Source: Streptomyces sp. NL15-2K
GTDB taxonomy: Bacteria > Actinomycetota > Actinomycetes > Streptomycetales > Streptomycetaceae
Direction of reading: 5' to 3'
Assembly (NCBI RefSeq): GCF_030551255.1
Contig: NZ_CP130630.1
Location: forward strand, 1,364,001-1,428,000
DNA: 64,000 bases
Made by a program: the position numbers and the translations under genes. Every line of letters starts with the position of its first letter. The stretch's first letter is position 1. The notes under the pieces were generated by a model. It saw nothing but the letters and a program-made list of their open reading frames with translations. It ran no database searches and was not told the DNA's origin. Positions 18,937-31,815 of the stretch are shown here, piece by piece.

Positions 18937-20160
18937 TCAGCTGATCGTCACCCGCACCGGTCCGCCCTTCGGATCCACCCTCCCGGTCCAGCCTGCCGTC
19001 AGGGTCAGGGTGCGGTTCGGCAGGGCCGTGGGCGTCCACCGGCGCTCCCGGTGCAGGAGGCGGCCGTTCTGGGTGACCCGTAGGACCGGGCGGGTCAGCG
19101 GGGTGGCCGTGCGCAGGACGTACGGCAGGCGGTCGCCCGGCGTGACGCGGTTCGGGACGATTCGGCACAGGGGCGGCTCCGCGATCAGGGGGACGCCCTC
19201 GTGCCGCTCGGCTCCGGCGAGCCTCTCCAGGACGGCGCCTGCCGCGTGGGCGCCCTCGCGGGCCGCCGTCGCCGCGCTCTCCACGGCGTGCAGCACGCTG
19301 CCGACCGCGAACACACCGGGACGCGAGGTGTGCAGCGAGCCGTCGACGGCAGGTCCGCGGGTGCCGGCGTCGAGGGTGAGTCCGCCGCGCCGGGCGAGCT
19401 CGTGGTCGGGCACGAAGTCACCGGTGAATACGACGGTGTCGCAGGGCAGCGTGGCCGTCCGGCCGTCGTGATGCCGTACGCGCACGCCCGACAGCCGTCC
19501 GTGGCCGACGAGTTCGGTGACCGTGGTGCCGGTGAGGAGCGGGATGCCCCGGCGGAGGCGGGTGTCGAGGGCGCGCGCGGGTGCGGTCCGGGCGCGGGGC
19601 AGGTCGGTGGTCATGGCGACGACCGCGGCTCCGGCGGTCCGGACCGTGTCGGCGGCCGCGTAGGAGACGTCCTCCGCGCCGACCACCACCGCCCGGGAGC
19701 CGATGCGCTGTCCGTACAGGTGCACGGCCTGTTGCAGTTCGCCCGTGGTGTACACCCCCGCCGGGCGGGTGCCGGGCACCAGCCGTGCGGCGCGGGGGCG
19801 TTCGCGCGCTCCGGTGGCCAGGACGACGGCCCGTGCGCCGATCGTCTCCGGTCCGCGCGGGCCGACCGTGTGCAGCGCGAGAGGGCCGGCCCAGTCGAGG
19901 GCGGTCACCCCGGTGCGTACGACCGCTCCGGCGCGCTCGGCGGCGGTGATGAGCAAGCGGGCGTACGCGGGGCCGGTCAGCGGGTGGAGCAAGGTGCCGT
20001 AGCCGCCGTGCGCGCAGTGCCGTGGTACTCCCCCGGCCTCCTGTTCCCGGTCCAGCACCTCGACCCGGCCCACGCCGGCGGCGGCCAGGCGCGCGGCGGC
20101 CGCGAGCCCTGCGGGGCCCGCGCCGACCACGAGGACGTCGACCTCGCGTGTCGCGCTCAT
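18937..20160 (-). CDS. FAD/NAD(P)-binding oxidoreductase, glycerol-3-phosphate/opine oxidase type
   Basis: A 407-residue flavoprotein with an N-terminal FAD motif VVGAGPAGLAAAARLAAAG, the GTRPAGVYTTGELQQ segment, a second nucleotide-binding stretch (RAVVVGAEDVSYAAAD) and the terminal FAD contact PGVFAVGSV. The C-terminal ~90 residues are a small beta domain. It lies last in an operon after a GlpA-like oxidase and a glycerol-kinase-like gene. In similar clusters this protein supplies NADH- or quinone-linked electron transfer to the GlpA-like partner. ATG at 20160 gives the canonical flavoprotein N-terminus. The exact substrate is inferred from neighbours only. Confidence 0.75.
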   Translation of the reverse strand: MSATREVDVLVVGAGPAGLAAAARLAAAGVGRVEVLDREQEAGGVPRHCAHGGYGTLLHPLTGPAYARLLITAAERAGAVVRTGVTALDWAGPLALHTVGPRGPETIGARAVVLATGARERPRAARLVPGTRPAGVYTTGELQQAVHLYGQRIGSRAVVVGAEDVSYAAADTVRTAGAAVVAMTTDLPRARTAPARALDTRLRRGIPLLTGTTVTELVGHGRLSGVRVRHHDGRTATLPCDTVVFTGDFVPDHELARRGGLTLDAGTRGPAVDGSLHTSRPGVFAVGSVLHAVESAATAAREGAHAAGAVLERLAGAERHEGVPLIAEPPLCRIVPNRVTPGDRLPYVLRTATPLTRPVLRVTQNGRLLHRERRWTPTALPNRTLTLTAGWTGRVDPKGGPVRVTIS

Positions 20161-20275
20161 GCCCGGCGCCTCTCGACCGGGTCCGACACGGCCGCACCAC
20201 ACACGCCGACCGCCCTCACGCCCCCGCCAGGCACCGCCGCGCCACGAACAGACCCGCCGACCTCACGCTCCGCCG

Positions 20276-21646
20276 TCATTCCCCCACCCCCTCGAACAGC
20301 GCCCGCACCGCCGCCCCGCAGTAGAACCCCTGGCAGCGCCCCGCCCGGGCACGGGTCCGGCGGCGCAGGCCGTCGAGGCCGGCCGGCGGGATCGTGCTGG
20401 TGAGGGCGTCGCGGATCTCCCCGCGGGACACGCGCTCGCAGTGACAGACGAGGGTGCCGTACTCCGGGTCGGCGGCGATGAGTTCGGGCCGCTGGTACGG
20501 GCGCGGGAAGGCCTCGCCGAGGTTGGGCATGCGGGCCGGCTCCAGGTCCCGGGCCGAACCCGCGTCCAGCCCTGCTTCGGTGAGCAGCCCCGTCACGTGC
20601 TCGGCGATGGCCAGGGACGCCGTCAGGCCGGTGGAGCGGATGCCGCCGACGGTGACGTACGCCTGCTCGGGGTGGGCCGAGATGCGGTAGTCGTCCTGCT
20701 CGGTGGCGGCACGCAGGCCCGCGTAGACGGCGGTGACCTCCTCGTCGAGCAGACCGGGGAGGATGCGGCGGCCCTTCTCGCGCAGCAGGGCCAGGCCGTC
20801 GGCGGTGGAGCCGGTGGCCCGTTTGTCGTCCAGGTCCTCGGCGGTCGGGCCGAGCAGGACGTTGCCGTGGACGGTGGGGGCGACCAGGACGCCCTTGCCG
20901 AGGGCCGTGGGGACGGGCAGCAGGATGTGGCGGACGAGGTCGCGGGCGAGTTTGTCGAAGACGAGGAGCTGGCCCCGGCGCGGGGTGACGGAGAAGTCGT
21001 GGTGGCCGAGGTGCCGGTCGAGCGTGTCGGCGTACAGGCCGGCCGCGTTCACCAGCCAGCGGGCGCGCAGGGTGCCCCGGCCGGTGGTGAGGACGTGTGT
21101 GTCGTCCTGCCGGCTCGCCCGCTCCACGCGGGAGTTGAGGTGGAGGTCGACTCCGTGGCGCACGGCCTGGGTGGCGTACGCCAGAGTCGTCGTCCAGGGG
21201 CAGATGACGCTCTCGCCCGGTACGTGCAGGGCGGCGAGCGCGCCCGGGCCGAGGTGGGGCTCGCGCTCGTACAGGTCGGCGGGCCCGATCAGGCCTGTGG
21301 CGTGGTGGTCGTTGCGCTCGGCCTTCTCCGCGAGGCGGGGCAGCGCGGCGAATTGCTCCTCGTCCCAGGCGACGAGGAGCGCGCCGACCTCCTCGACGGG
21401 GATGCCGGACTCGGCGGCGTACGCGGCCAGCAGCCGCCCGCCCTCGCGGACCAGCCGGGCCTCCAGGGAGCCGGGGACCGCGTCGAAGCCGGTGTGCAGG
21501 ATCGCGGTGTTGGCCTTCGACGTGCCCTGTCCGACGTCGTCCTGCGCCTCGACGAGGGCGACGCGCAGCCGGGGGTGGCGGGCCAGGGCCCGGGCGATCG
21601 CACAGCCGACGACTCCGGCGCCGACCACCGCCACGTCGTACGTCAT
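20276..21646 (-). CDS. GlpA-like FAD-dependent oxidoreductase with BFD-type [2Fe-2S] domain
   Basis: A 456-residue protein of the DAO/GlpA family, starting MTYDVAVVGAGVVGCAIARAL (FAD motif), with PRRGQLLVFDK and a GGIRSTGLT C-terminal flavin loop. The last ~70 residues are a BFD-like [2Fe-2S] domain with cysteines in LVCHCERVSRGEI and CQGFYCGAAV. This layout matches glycerol-3-phosphate dehydrogenases that pass electrons to a second flavoprotein, here the downstream gene. The start is ambiguous. ATG 21646 gives the family N-terminus but a poor ribosome site. Three in-frame ATGs in an 18-base repeat (21709, 21727, 21745) lie upstream, the last overlapping the kinase stop as ATGA. Confidence 0.85.
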   Translation of the reverse strand: MTYDVAVVGAGVVGCAIARALARHPRLRVALVEAQDDVGQGTSKANTAILHTGFDAVPGSLEARLVREGGRLLAAYAAESGIPVEEVGALLVAWDEEQFAALPRLAEKAERNDHHATGLIGPADLYEREPHLGPGALAALHVPGESVICPWTTTLAYATQAVRHGVDLHLNSRVERASRQDDTHVLTTGRGTLRARWLVNAAGLYADTLDRHLGHHDFSVTPRRGQLLVFDKLARDLVRHILLPVPTALGKGVLVAPTVHGNVLLGPTAEDLDDKRATGSTADGLALLREKGRRILPGLLDEEVTAVYAGLRAATEQDDYRISAHPEQAYVTVGGIRSTGLTASLAIAEHVTGLLTEAGLDAGSARDLEPARMPNLGEAFPRPYQRPELIAADPEYGTLVCHCERVSRGEIRDALTSTIPPAGLDGLRRRTRARAGRCQGFYCGAAVRALFEGVGE

Positions 21647-21697
21647 GGACGGCAGCGCCCCTCGACGGGTGACCGCCGTCCGAGCAAGTGGCGCCGC

Positions 21698-21741
21698 GTC
21701 GTCCGTCATCCGGGCGTCGTCCGTCATCCGGGCGTCGTCCG

Positions 21742-21751
<10 letters not shown>
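21698..21751 (-). repeat. Triple 18-bp repeat carrying three start codons
   Basis: Three tandem copies (last one varied) read on the minus strand ATGACGGACGACGCCCGG, that is M-T-D-D-A-R per copy, in frame with the GlpA-like gene. The first copy's ATG overlaps the TGA of the upstream kinase. Confidence 0.8.
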
Positions 21752-23181
<1,430 letters not shown>

Positions 23182-23197
23182 CACGCCACTCCCTCGA

Positions 23198-23361
23198 TGA
23201 TCAGTCCCCTCCCTCGGTGATCATTCCCTTTCCTCGGTGATCACAGCCCGACAGCCTGCCGTCGCTGCCCGATCGCGTCAAGCAGCCCCGACCAGGCTCG
23301 ACGCCAATTTCGGTCACTGGTCGATCACCAGTCAACTCGTCTCGAACACAAAGAAGTTCGA
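23198..23361 (-). promoter_or_regulatory. Regulatory region of kinase/oxidase operon
   Basis: The gene-free stretch 23182-23508 contains three TGATCA palindromes exactly 20 bases apart (23198, 23218, 23238), each preceded by CTCGRTGATCA. It also has a dyad ACTGGT-N5-ACCAGT (23316-23332) and a dyad TCGAAC-N8-GTTCGA (23342-23361). These look like binding sites for one or more repressors between divergent genes; no regulator gene is adjacent. Confidence 0.5.
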
Positions 23362-23508
23362 AATGATCCAGGAATCGGAGGTGAAGCGGAATCCGCGCCT
23401 CTATAGTGACCGCCAGCCCACGCGATCTCCTCAACCGCCGCCCGGAGGAGGGCTGTTGTTACTCCACCTCGCCGTCCCGCACGACCCGCACCCCGAGGCG
23501 GGCCGCTG

Positions 23509-24507
23509 ATGGCCAGAGCAGGAGCACGCCCCGTCTACGACCCCGCCGGCCACGACGCCGAACTGCGCGCGGCGCTCCAGGAGGTGCGCGCCGGTCGCTG
23601 GATGTCGATGCGCAGCCTGCTGGAGCGGACCACGGCCTGGTGGCAGTGGACGCAGCGCACCCAGGTACTGGCCGCGGCGGCCGCCGGCACCGACGTCGTA
23701 CGGACCTGGCTCGCCGAGGAGCCGCACAGCGTTCCGGCCGCGGTGATGCGCGCCCGGGTCGCCGTGGAACGCGCGCTGCGGGCACGCCGCGAGGGGCACC
23801 GCCGTACGCACGAACTGTGGATCGAGGCCTGGGACGTGAGCGACGCGGCCACCCGCGCCGCGCCGGAGGACCCGGTGCCCTGGGTGTGCCTGCTGGCGCT
23901 CGCCCAGCTGGACCACGGGCAGCGCTGGGACGAGCACCGGGCGCCGCCGCCGGAGCCGATGCTGTCGCCCGGCCCGTGGGGGCTTCTGGCCGAGGCCGAG
24001 AAGCGCGACCCGTACAACCGCGAGGCCCACCACCGCATGCTGCAGTTCCTGTACGCGCAGGCGCCCTCGGGGCGGCCGGCGGAGGCGGTCGGCTACGCGT
24101 ACTGGGTGTCGGACTCGGCCCCGCCGGGCTCACCGCTGCACACCCTGCCGCTCTACGTGCGGGTCGAGCGATACCGGCGCGGCGACGGACACTCCGCCGC
24201 CCTCGATCTGCACTGGGTGGCCGAGGACGCCACCCGTGAGGCGCGACGGGCGCACGACACCTGGTTCGAGCCCTCCCGCCCCGCCGAACGCTCCCCGCTC
24301 GACCTGAACCACCTGGCCCACGCCCTGTGGGGAGCGCTGCGGTTCGAGGAGGCGGCCCGGGTGTTCGAGGCGATCGGCCCGTACTACACGCCCCTGCCCT
24401 GGGCCTACCGCAGCGCCGACCCGGGCGACCGCTCCCGGGCCGTACGGATCTTCCGCCAGGCCCGTGCGCGCAGCCGGTCGGCGGCACGTGGCGGTCCCGC
24501 CGCCTGA
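23509..24507 (+). CDS. Conserved hypothetical protein, TPR-like helical
   Basis: A 332-residue soluble protein whose family I do not recognise. It is Ala/Arg/Glu-rich and almost wholly helical, with Trp-rich motifs (TAWWQWTQRTQVLAA, PWVCLLALAQLDHG, PYYTPLPWAYRS). The spacing of helices (APEDPVPWVCL, HHRMLQFLYAQ, HALWGALRFEEAARVFEAIG) resembles tetratricopeptide or Sel1-like repeats. No signal peptide. ATG at 23509 has GAGG upstream. Only 44 bp separate it from the following permease, which has its own strong ribosome site, so the two are probably co-transcribed; a regulatory or scaffolding role for transport would be speculation. Confidence 0.65.
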   Translation: MARAGARPVYDPAGHDAELRAALQEVRAGRWMSMRSLLERTTAWWQWTQRTQVLAAAAAGTDVVRTWLAEEPHSVPAAVMRARVAVERALRARREGHRRTHELWIEAWDVSDAATRAAPEDPVPWVCLLALAQLDHGQRWDEHRAPPPEPMLSPGPWGLLAEAEKRDPYNREAHHRMLQFLYAQAPSGRPAEAVGYAYWVSDSAPPGSPLHTLPLYVRVERYRRGDGHSAALDLHWVAEDATREARRAHDTWFEPSRPAERSPLDLNHLAHALWGALRFEEAARVFEAIGPYYTPLPWAYRSADPGDRSRAVRIFRQARARSRSAARGGPAA

Positions 24508-24551
24508 CCCTGCCCTGTTCCGTCCGTCCCGTCCTTTTCGGAGGTTTCCGC

Positions 24552-26081
24552 ATGTCCCCCAGCCCCGATCCCGTGACATCCCCGGGAGTGCCGCAGCACG
24601 ACGAGGAGAAGCGCCTGCGCGAACTCGGTTACCGGCCGGTGCTGGCCCGCCGTATGGGCGGCTTCGGCAACTTCGCGATCAGCTTCTCGGTGATCTCGAT
24701 CCTGTCCGGCTGCATGACCCTGTACGGCTTCGGCATGGGCGCGGGCGGACCCGCCGTGATGCTGTGGGGCTGGGCGGGCGTCGGCCTGTTCGTGCTGTGC
24801 GTGGGACTCGCGCTGGCGGAGGTCACCAGCGCGTATCCGACGTCCGGCGCCCTGTACTACATGGCCGACCGGTTAGGGGGCCGCCGCTGGGGCTGGTACA
24901 CGGGCTGGCTGAACCTGCTCGGTCTGCTCGGCGCGATCGCCGGCATCGACTACGGGGCCGCCCTGTTCACCGGCGCGTTCATGAACCTCCAGTGGGGCTT
25001 CGAGCCGACACCCGGCAAGACGATGATCATCTTCTGTGTGATCCTGCTGCTGCACGCCGTGCTGAACCTGTTCGGCGTCCGGCTGGTCAGCGTGCTCAAC
25101 TCGATCAGCGTGTGGTGGCACCTGGCCGGTGTCGCGCTGATCGTCGGGACGCTGGCGATCGTCCCCGACCACCACCAGTCCCCGTCCTTCGTCTTCACCG
25201 AGTTCGTCAACGACACCGGCTGGGACAACCCCCTCTACGTGGCCGCGATCGGCCTGCTGCTCGCGCAGTACACGTTCTCCGGCTACGACGCCTCGGCGCA
25301 CCTGTCGGAGGAGACCTCCAACGCCTCGGTGTCGGCGGCACGGGGCATCGTCCGCTCCATCTGGGTGTCGTGGATCGCGGGCTTCGTGCTGCTCGCGGGT
25401 CTCACCTTCGCCATCCAGGACTACGACGCCACGCGGGCCAGCGAGACGGGGGTGCCACCGGCGCAGATCCTGCTCGACGGGCTGGGCACCGACGGCGCGA
25501 GCGCGCTGATGCTCGTCGTGATCGTGGCCCAGCTGTTCTGCGGCAACGCCGAGGTGGCCGCGGCCAGCCGGATGGTGTTCGCGTTCAGCCGGGACAAGGC
25601 CCTGCCGGGCTCCGCGCTGTGGCGCAAGGTCAGCGACCGCACCCAGACCCCCGTCGCCGCCGTCTGGCTGTCCGTGGCGGTCGCCTGCGTGCTCGCCCTG
25701 CCGTCCCTGTACTCGGCGACGGCGTACGGGGCGGTCACCGCCATCAATGTCATCGGCATCACACCCGCGTACGCCATCCCCGTGCTGTTGCGACTGCGCG
25801 CGGGGGACCGTTTCCAGCCAGGTCCGTGGAACCTGGGCAAGTGGAGCAAGCCGATCGGCTGGACAGCAGTGGTGTGGGTGGCGTGTGTGACGGTCCTGTT
25901 CTGCCTGCCCCAGTCGTCGCCTGTGACGGTGGACACGATGAACTACGCGTCCGTCGCCCTCGCTGTCGTACTGGTCCTGGCCACGGTGTGGTGGTTCGTC
26001 GCCCGCCGTTCGTACGGAACGCCCACGACGGCCGCGTACTCCGACCGGGAGCAGGCCGAACTGGCCGAGGGCATCGTCTGA
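24552..26081 (+). CDS. APC-family amino acid permease
   Basis: A 509-residue permease with about twelve transmembrane helices in the amino acid/polyamine/organocation superfamily, GABA/choline-permease-like. The N-terminus has FGNFAISFSVISILSGCMTLYGFGMGAGGP, split by the helix-1 break, then SAYPTSGALYYMADRLGG in helix 2-3, FSGYDASAHLSEET in helix 6 and SRMVFAFSRDKALPGS in helix 8, all conserved in this group. It imports an amino acid or amine by proton symport. ATG at 24552 follows GGAGG with a seven-base spacer. It sits directly after the helical hypothetical gene. Specificity cannot be read from sequence. Confidence 0.9.
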   Translation: MSPSPDPVTSPGVPQHDEEKRLRELGYRPVLARRMGGFGNFAISFSVISILSGCMTLYGFGMGAGGPAVMLWGWAGVGLFVLCVGLALAEVTSAYPTSGALYYMADRLGGRRWGWYTGWLNLLGLLGAIAGIDYGAALFTGAFMNLQWGFEPTPGKTMIIFCVILLLHAVLNLFGVRLVSVLNSISVWWHLAGVALIVGTLAIVPDHHQSPSFVFTEFVNDTGWDNPLYVAAIGLLLAQYTFSGYDASAHLSEETSNASVSAARGIVRSIWVSWIAGFVLLAGLTFAIQDYDATRASETGVPPAQILLDGLGTDGASALMLVVIVAQLFCGNAEVAAASRMVFAFSRDKALPGSALWRKVSDRTQTPVAAVWLSVAVACVLALPSLYSATAYGAVTAINVIGITPAYAIPVLLRLRAGDRFQPGPWNLGKWSKPIGWTAVVWVACVTVLFCLPQSSPVTVDTMNYASVALAVVLVLATVWWFVARRSYGTPTTAAYSDREQAELAEGIV

Positions 26082-26213
26082 AACACCGCGATCCGGCACG
26101 GGTGCCGGTACGAACTGCTGTACCGGATGCGGCAGGATGAGCGGTCGCGTCGGCCAAGGGGGGGGCTTCCTGGCCCGCGCGACCTCCCATCTCGGAATCG
26201 AACAGGTGACAAC

Positions 26214-26281
26214 GTGACGCAACTTCACATCGGGCAGTCGGCGAGTGACTTCGCCGCGGTCGTGCTTCCCGGAGGTGACCG

Positions 26282-26285
<4 letters not shown>
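26214..26285 (+). CDS. Possible 23-residue upstream ORF of MscS gene
   Basis: GTG at 26214 opens a 23-codon frame (starting VTQLHIGQSASDF) whose TGA overlaps the GTG start of the MscS gene in GTGA. It has a modest GGTG upstream and encloses the SD GGAGG of the next gene. It may be a coupling leader or chance; no homology is recognised. Confidence 0.3.
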
Positions 26286-29685
<3,400 letters not shown>

Positions 29686-29721
29686 CGCGGTAGGCCTCGC
29701 GGCCGTACCTGATTTTCGTGA

Positions 29722-29764
29722 CTCCGCCCCGGTCGGCATGTGCCCGGCCGGGGCGGAGCGGTTT
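29722..29764 (+). terminator. icd terminator
   Basis: CTCCGCCCCGG (29722-29732) and CCGGGGCGGAG (29748-29758) pair over 11 bp and are followed within three bases by TTTT, a classical Rho-independent terminator. Confidence 0.85.
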
Positions 29765-29792
29765 TCCATGACCAAGCCCCGGGAGCAGCCTC

Positions 29793-30590
29793 ATGACCCC
29801 AGCCGCACCGTCCTTCGCATTCCTCCCCGGTACCGATCGCTCCCCCGTGATCCTCCATGTACCGCACTCCGCGCGGGAGATACCGACGTCGGTGCGCGCC
29901 GGCATCGTGCTGGACGACGAAGGGCTGGAGCGGGAGCTGGACCACATCACCGACGCGCACACCGCCGAGCTCGCCGCCGAAGCCGCCGGGCTGTCGGCGG
30001 CCGCCCCCTGGCGGTTCGTCAACCGGCTGTCCCGGCTGGTCGTCGATCCGGAGCGGTTTCCGGACGAGCGGGAGGAGATGCTCGCGGTGGGGATGGGCGC
30101 CGTGTACACGCGGACCACTCACCGCGCGGTTCTGCGGCCCGCTGACGCCGATCCCGAGCCGCTGATCGAGAGGTACTTCCGGCCGTACGCGCAGGCCATG
30201 ACGGACGCCGTGGCCGAACGGCTCGCCGTCGCGGGGCGGGCCGTGGTCGTCGACGTGCATTCCTACCCCACCGCCGCGCTGCCCTACGAACTGCACGGCG
30301 AGGGGCCGCGGCCGCCCGTCTGTCTGGGCACCGACTCCTTCCACACCCCGCCGGAGCTGCTCGCCGCGGCGCGGGCGGCGTTCGCCGGGTGCGGGGACAT
30401 CGGGCTCGACAGCCCGTTCAGCGGGGCCTACGTACCGCTCGACTTCTACGGCAAGGAGCCCCGCGTATCCGCCCTGATGGTGGAGATCCGCCGGGACCTG
30501 TACATGAGCGAGCCGGGCGGTCCCGCCGGGCCGGGCCTCGGGCAGCTCGCGGCGGCGCTCGCCACCCTCGTCGACGCCGTGAGCCGCTGA
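29793..30590 (+). CDS. N-formylglutamate amidohydrolase family protein
   Basis: A 265-residue zinc hydrolase of the N-formylglutamate amidohydrolase (HutG-type/FGase) family. It has ILHVPHSAREIP (metal histidine near residue 26), AHTAELA, FVNRLSRLVVDPERF, the AVVVDVHSYP metal site and the C-terminal VSALMVEIRRDLYM stretch. Family members release formate from N-formylglutamate in histidine breakdown or hydrolyse related amides. No other hut gene is adjacent, so the role here is open. ATG at 29793 follows GGGAG. It is separated from icd by a terminator and from the next convergent gene by a hairpin. Confidence 0.85.
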   Translation: MTPAAPSFAFLPGTDRSPVILHVPHSAREIPTSVRAGIVLDDEGLERELDHITDAHTAELAAEAAGLSAAAPWRFVNRLSRLVVDPERFPDEREEMLAVGMGAVYTRTTHRAVLRPADADPEPLIERYFRPYAQAMTDAVAERLAVAGRAVVVDVHSYPTAALPYELHGEGPRPPVCLGTDSFHTPPELLAAARAAFAGCGDIGLDSPFSGAYVPLDFYGKEPRVSALMVEIRRDLYMSEPGGPAGPGLGQLAAALATLVDAVSR

Positions 30591-30605
30591 CCGCTCTGGT
30601 CCTGG

Positions 30606-30640
30606 CGGGGACCGCCCCGGGCTGCGGTTCGCGGTCCCCG
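30606..30640. terminator. Bidirectional terminator hairpin
   Basis: CGGGGACCGC (30606-30615) and GCGGTCCCCG (30631-30640) form a perfect 10-bp stem with a 15-base loop between the convergent amidohydrolase and the sigma-linked gene. Confidence 0.7.
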
Positions 30641-30650
30641 TCGGCCCGGC

Positions 30651-31184
30651 TCAGGCCCGCAGCCACTCCGTGACCACGACCTCGTCGCCCGCCCGCAGGC
30701 GCAGGGCGAAGGGCCCCGTGGGGGCTTCCTCGGAGGTGAAGCGGCCCATGTCGTCGGCCACGAGCGGCAGGCTCGTCTGCGGGCCGCCGAGCACCTCGAT
30801 GCGGGCCGGCTGCGGGGGCAGCAGCTGTCCCATCAGGCCCTGTGCGGTCACCTCGACGTCGACGGTCACGTCCCCGGAGTGGAACGTCAGCATCCGGGGC
30901 GGTTCCGTCGCTCCTCTCACCGGGGTCGCGTCGACCAGCGAGTCGAAGGTCAGCTCGGCGAGCCGGGCGTCGAGGTCGTGCAGGGCGTAGGCGTCCACGG
31001 CGATCTGGCGCAGTGCCGGCGGCACCGGGTCGAGGATGCAGGCCGCCTGGGTCAGCTCCCCCAGGAGACCGTCGTCGTGTTCCGCGCCGGGTCCGTCGTC
31101 GAACTCCTCGTCGCCGATGCCTTCTTCGGCGACGGGATCGTCGTTCAGGTCGAACATGTCGCTCATGCCGCTCATGTCGTTCAC
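30651..31184 (-). CDS. Sigma-factor-coupled hypothetical protein
   Basis: A 177-residue cytosolic protein read from GTG 31184, which overlaps the TGA of the sigma factor as GTGA, so the two are translationally coupled. The first ~45 residues are acidic and disordered (many Asp/Glu). Next is a helical stretch (PPALRQIAVDAYALHDLDARLAELTFDS), then a beta-rich C-terminal half (PRMLTFHSGDVTVDVEVTAQG to FALRLRAGDEVVVTEWLRA) like an immunoglobulin or carboxypeptidase-regulatory sandwich. There is no zinc anti-sigma motif and no membrane helix. Its position suggests control of the sigma factor or targeting of the protease; that is inference. I cannot name the family. Confidence 0.7.
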   Translation of the reverse strand: MNDMSGMSDMFDLNDDPVAEEGIGDEEFDDGPGAEHDDGLLGELTQAACILDPVPPALRQIAVDAYALHDLDARLAELTFDSLVDATPVRGATEPPRMLTFHSGDVTVDVEVTAQGLMGQLLPPQPARIEVLGGPQTSLPLVADDMGRFTSEEAPTGPFALRLRAGDEVVVTEWLRA

Positions 31185-31756
31185 AGCGCTCCCCGTGCGT
31201 CGAGTCGGGCCCTGAGGCGGCGCAGACAGCGCTGGCGCAGCGGTCCGATGCTGCCCACCGCGATGCCCAGCGCGGCGGACACCTCCTGGTAGCTGGGCGG
31301 CGGCGAGGCCATCAGCACACGCAGCAACTGCCTGCACCGGTCGCCGAGTTCCTCGAACTCCTGCCACACGCGGCGGATCCGCTCGGTCTCGGCGGCCGCA
31401 TCCTCCGAGTCGAGGAACGACTGCTCGGGCGTACGGTCCTCGCTGACCCGGTCCAGGACCTGCGGATCGTCCGTCGGCGTCGTCCGCCTCAGGCTCTTGA
31501 GCACCTTCAGGCACTCGTGCCGTGCGGTGCTCGCCAGCCACGATCCGGCCTTCTCCGGTTCGCGGATCCGCCCCAGGTGCTGGGCGAAGCGGAACCACAC
31601 CGTCTGGTACACCTCGTGCGCGTCGGCGTCGGAGAGCCGGTGCGCGCGCACGACCGACCACACCAGCGGACTCAGCCCTTCCACCAGCGCTTTCCAGGCC
31701 GCGGCGTCACCGTCGACGGCGGACTGGACGAGCGCGCCGACATCTGTACGGTCCAC
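31181..31756 (-). CDS. RNA polymerase sigma factor, sigma-70/ECF type
   Basis: A 191-residue sigma factor with region 2 (ALVEGLSPLVWSVVRAHRLSDADAHEVYQTVWFRFAQHLGRIREPEKAGSWL, covering the core-binding and -10 helices, ~residues 20-75). A variable linker (TPTDDPQVLDRVSEDRTPEQSF) precedes region 4 (RCRQLLRVLMASPPPSYQEVSAALGIAVGSIGPLRQRCLRRLRARL), the -35-reading helix-turn-helix. GTG at 31756 with a GAGGGG ribosome site gives the usual short N-terminus. It lies 59 bp after the S8 protease gene and overlaps the next small gene. Together they look like one leftward operon facing a CHAT protein gene. No classical anti-sigma factor is seen. Confidence 0.9.
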   Translation of the reverse strand: MDRTDVGALVQSAVDGDAAAWKALVEGLSPLVWSVVRAHRLSDADAHEVYQTVWFRFAQHLGRIREPEKAGSWLASTARHECLKVLKSLRRTTPTDDPQVLDRVSEDRTPEQSFLDSEDAAAETERIRRVWQEFEELGDRCRQLLRVLMASPPPSYQEVSAALGIAVGSIGPLRQRCLRRLRARLDARGAL

Positions 31757-31815
31757 GGCCCCACCCCTCGTGTACGACCAGTCATCGTACGCCGTGGAGG
31801 GGACGGTTCCGGCCC

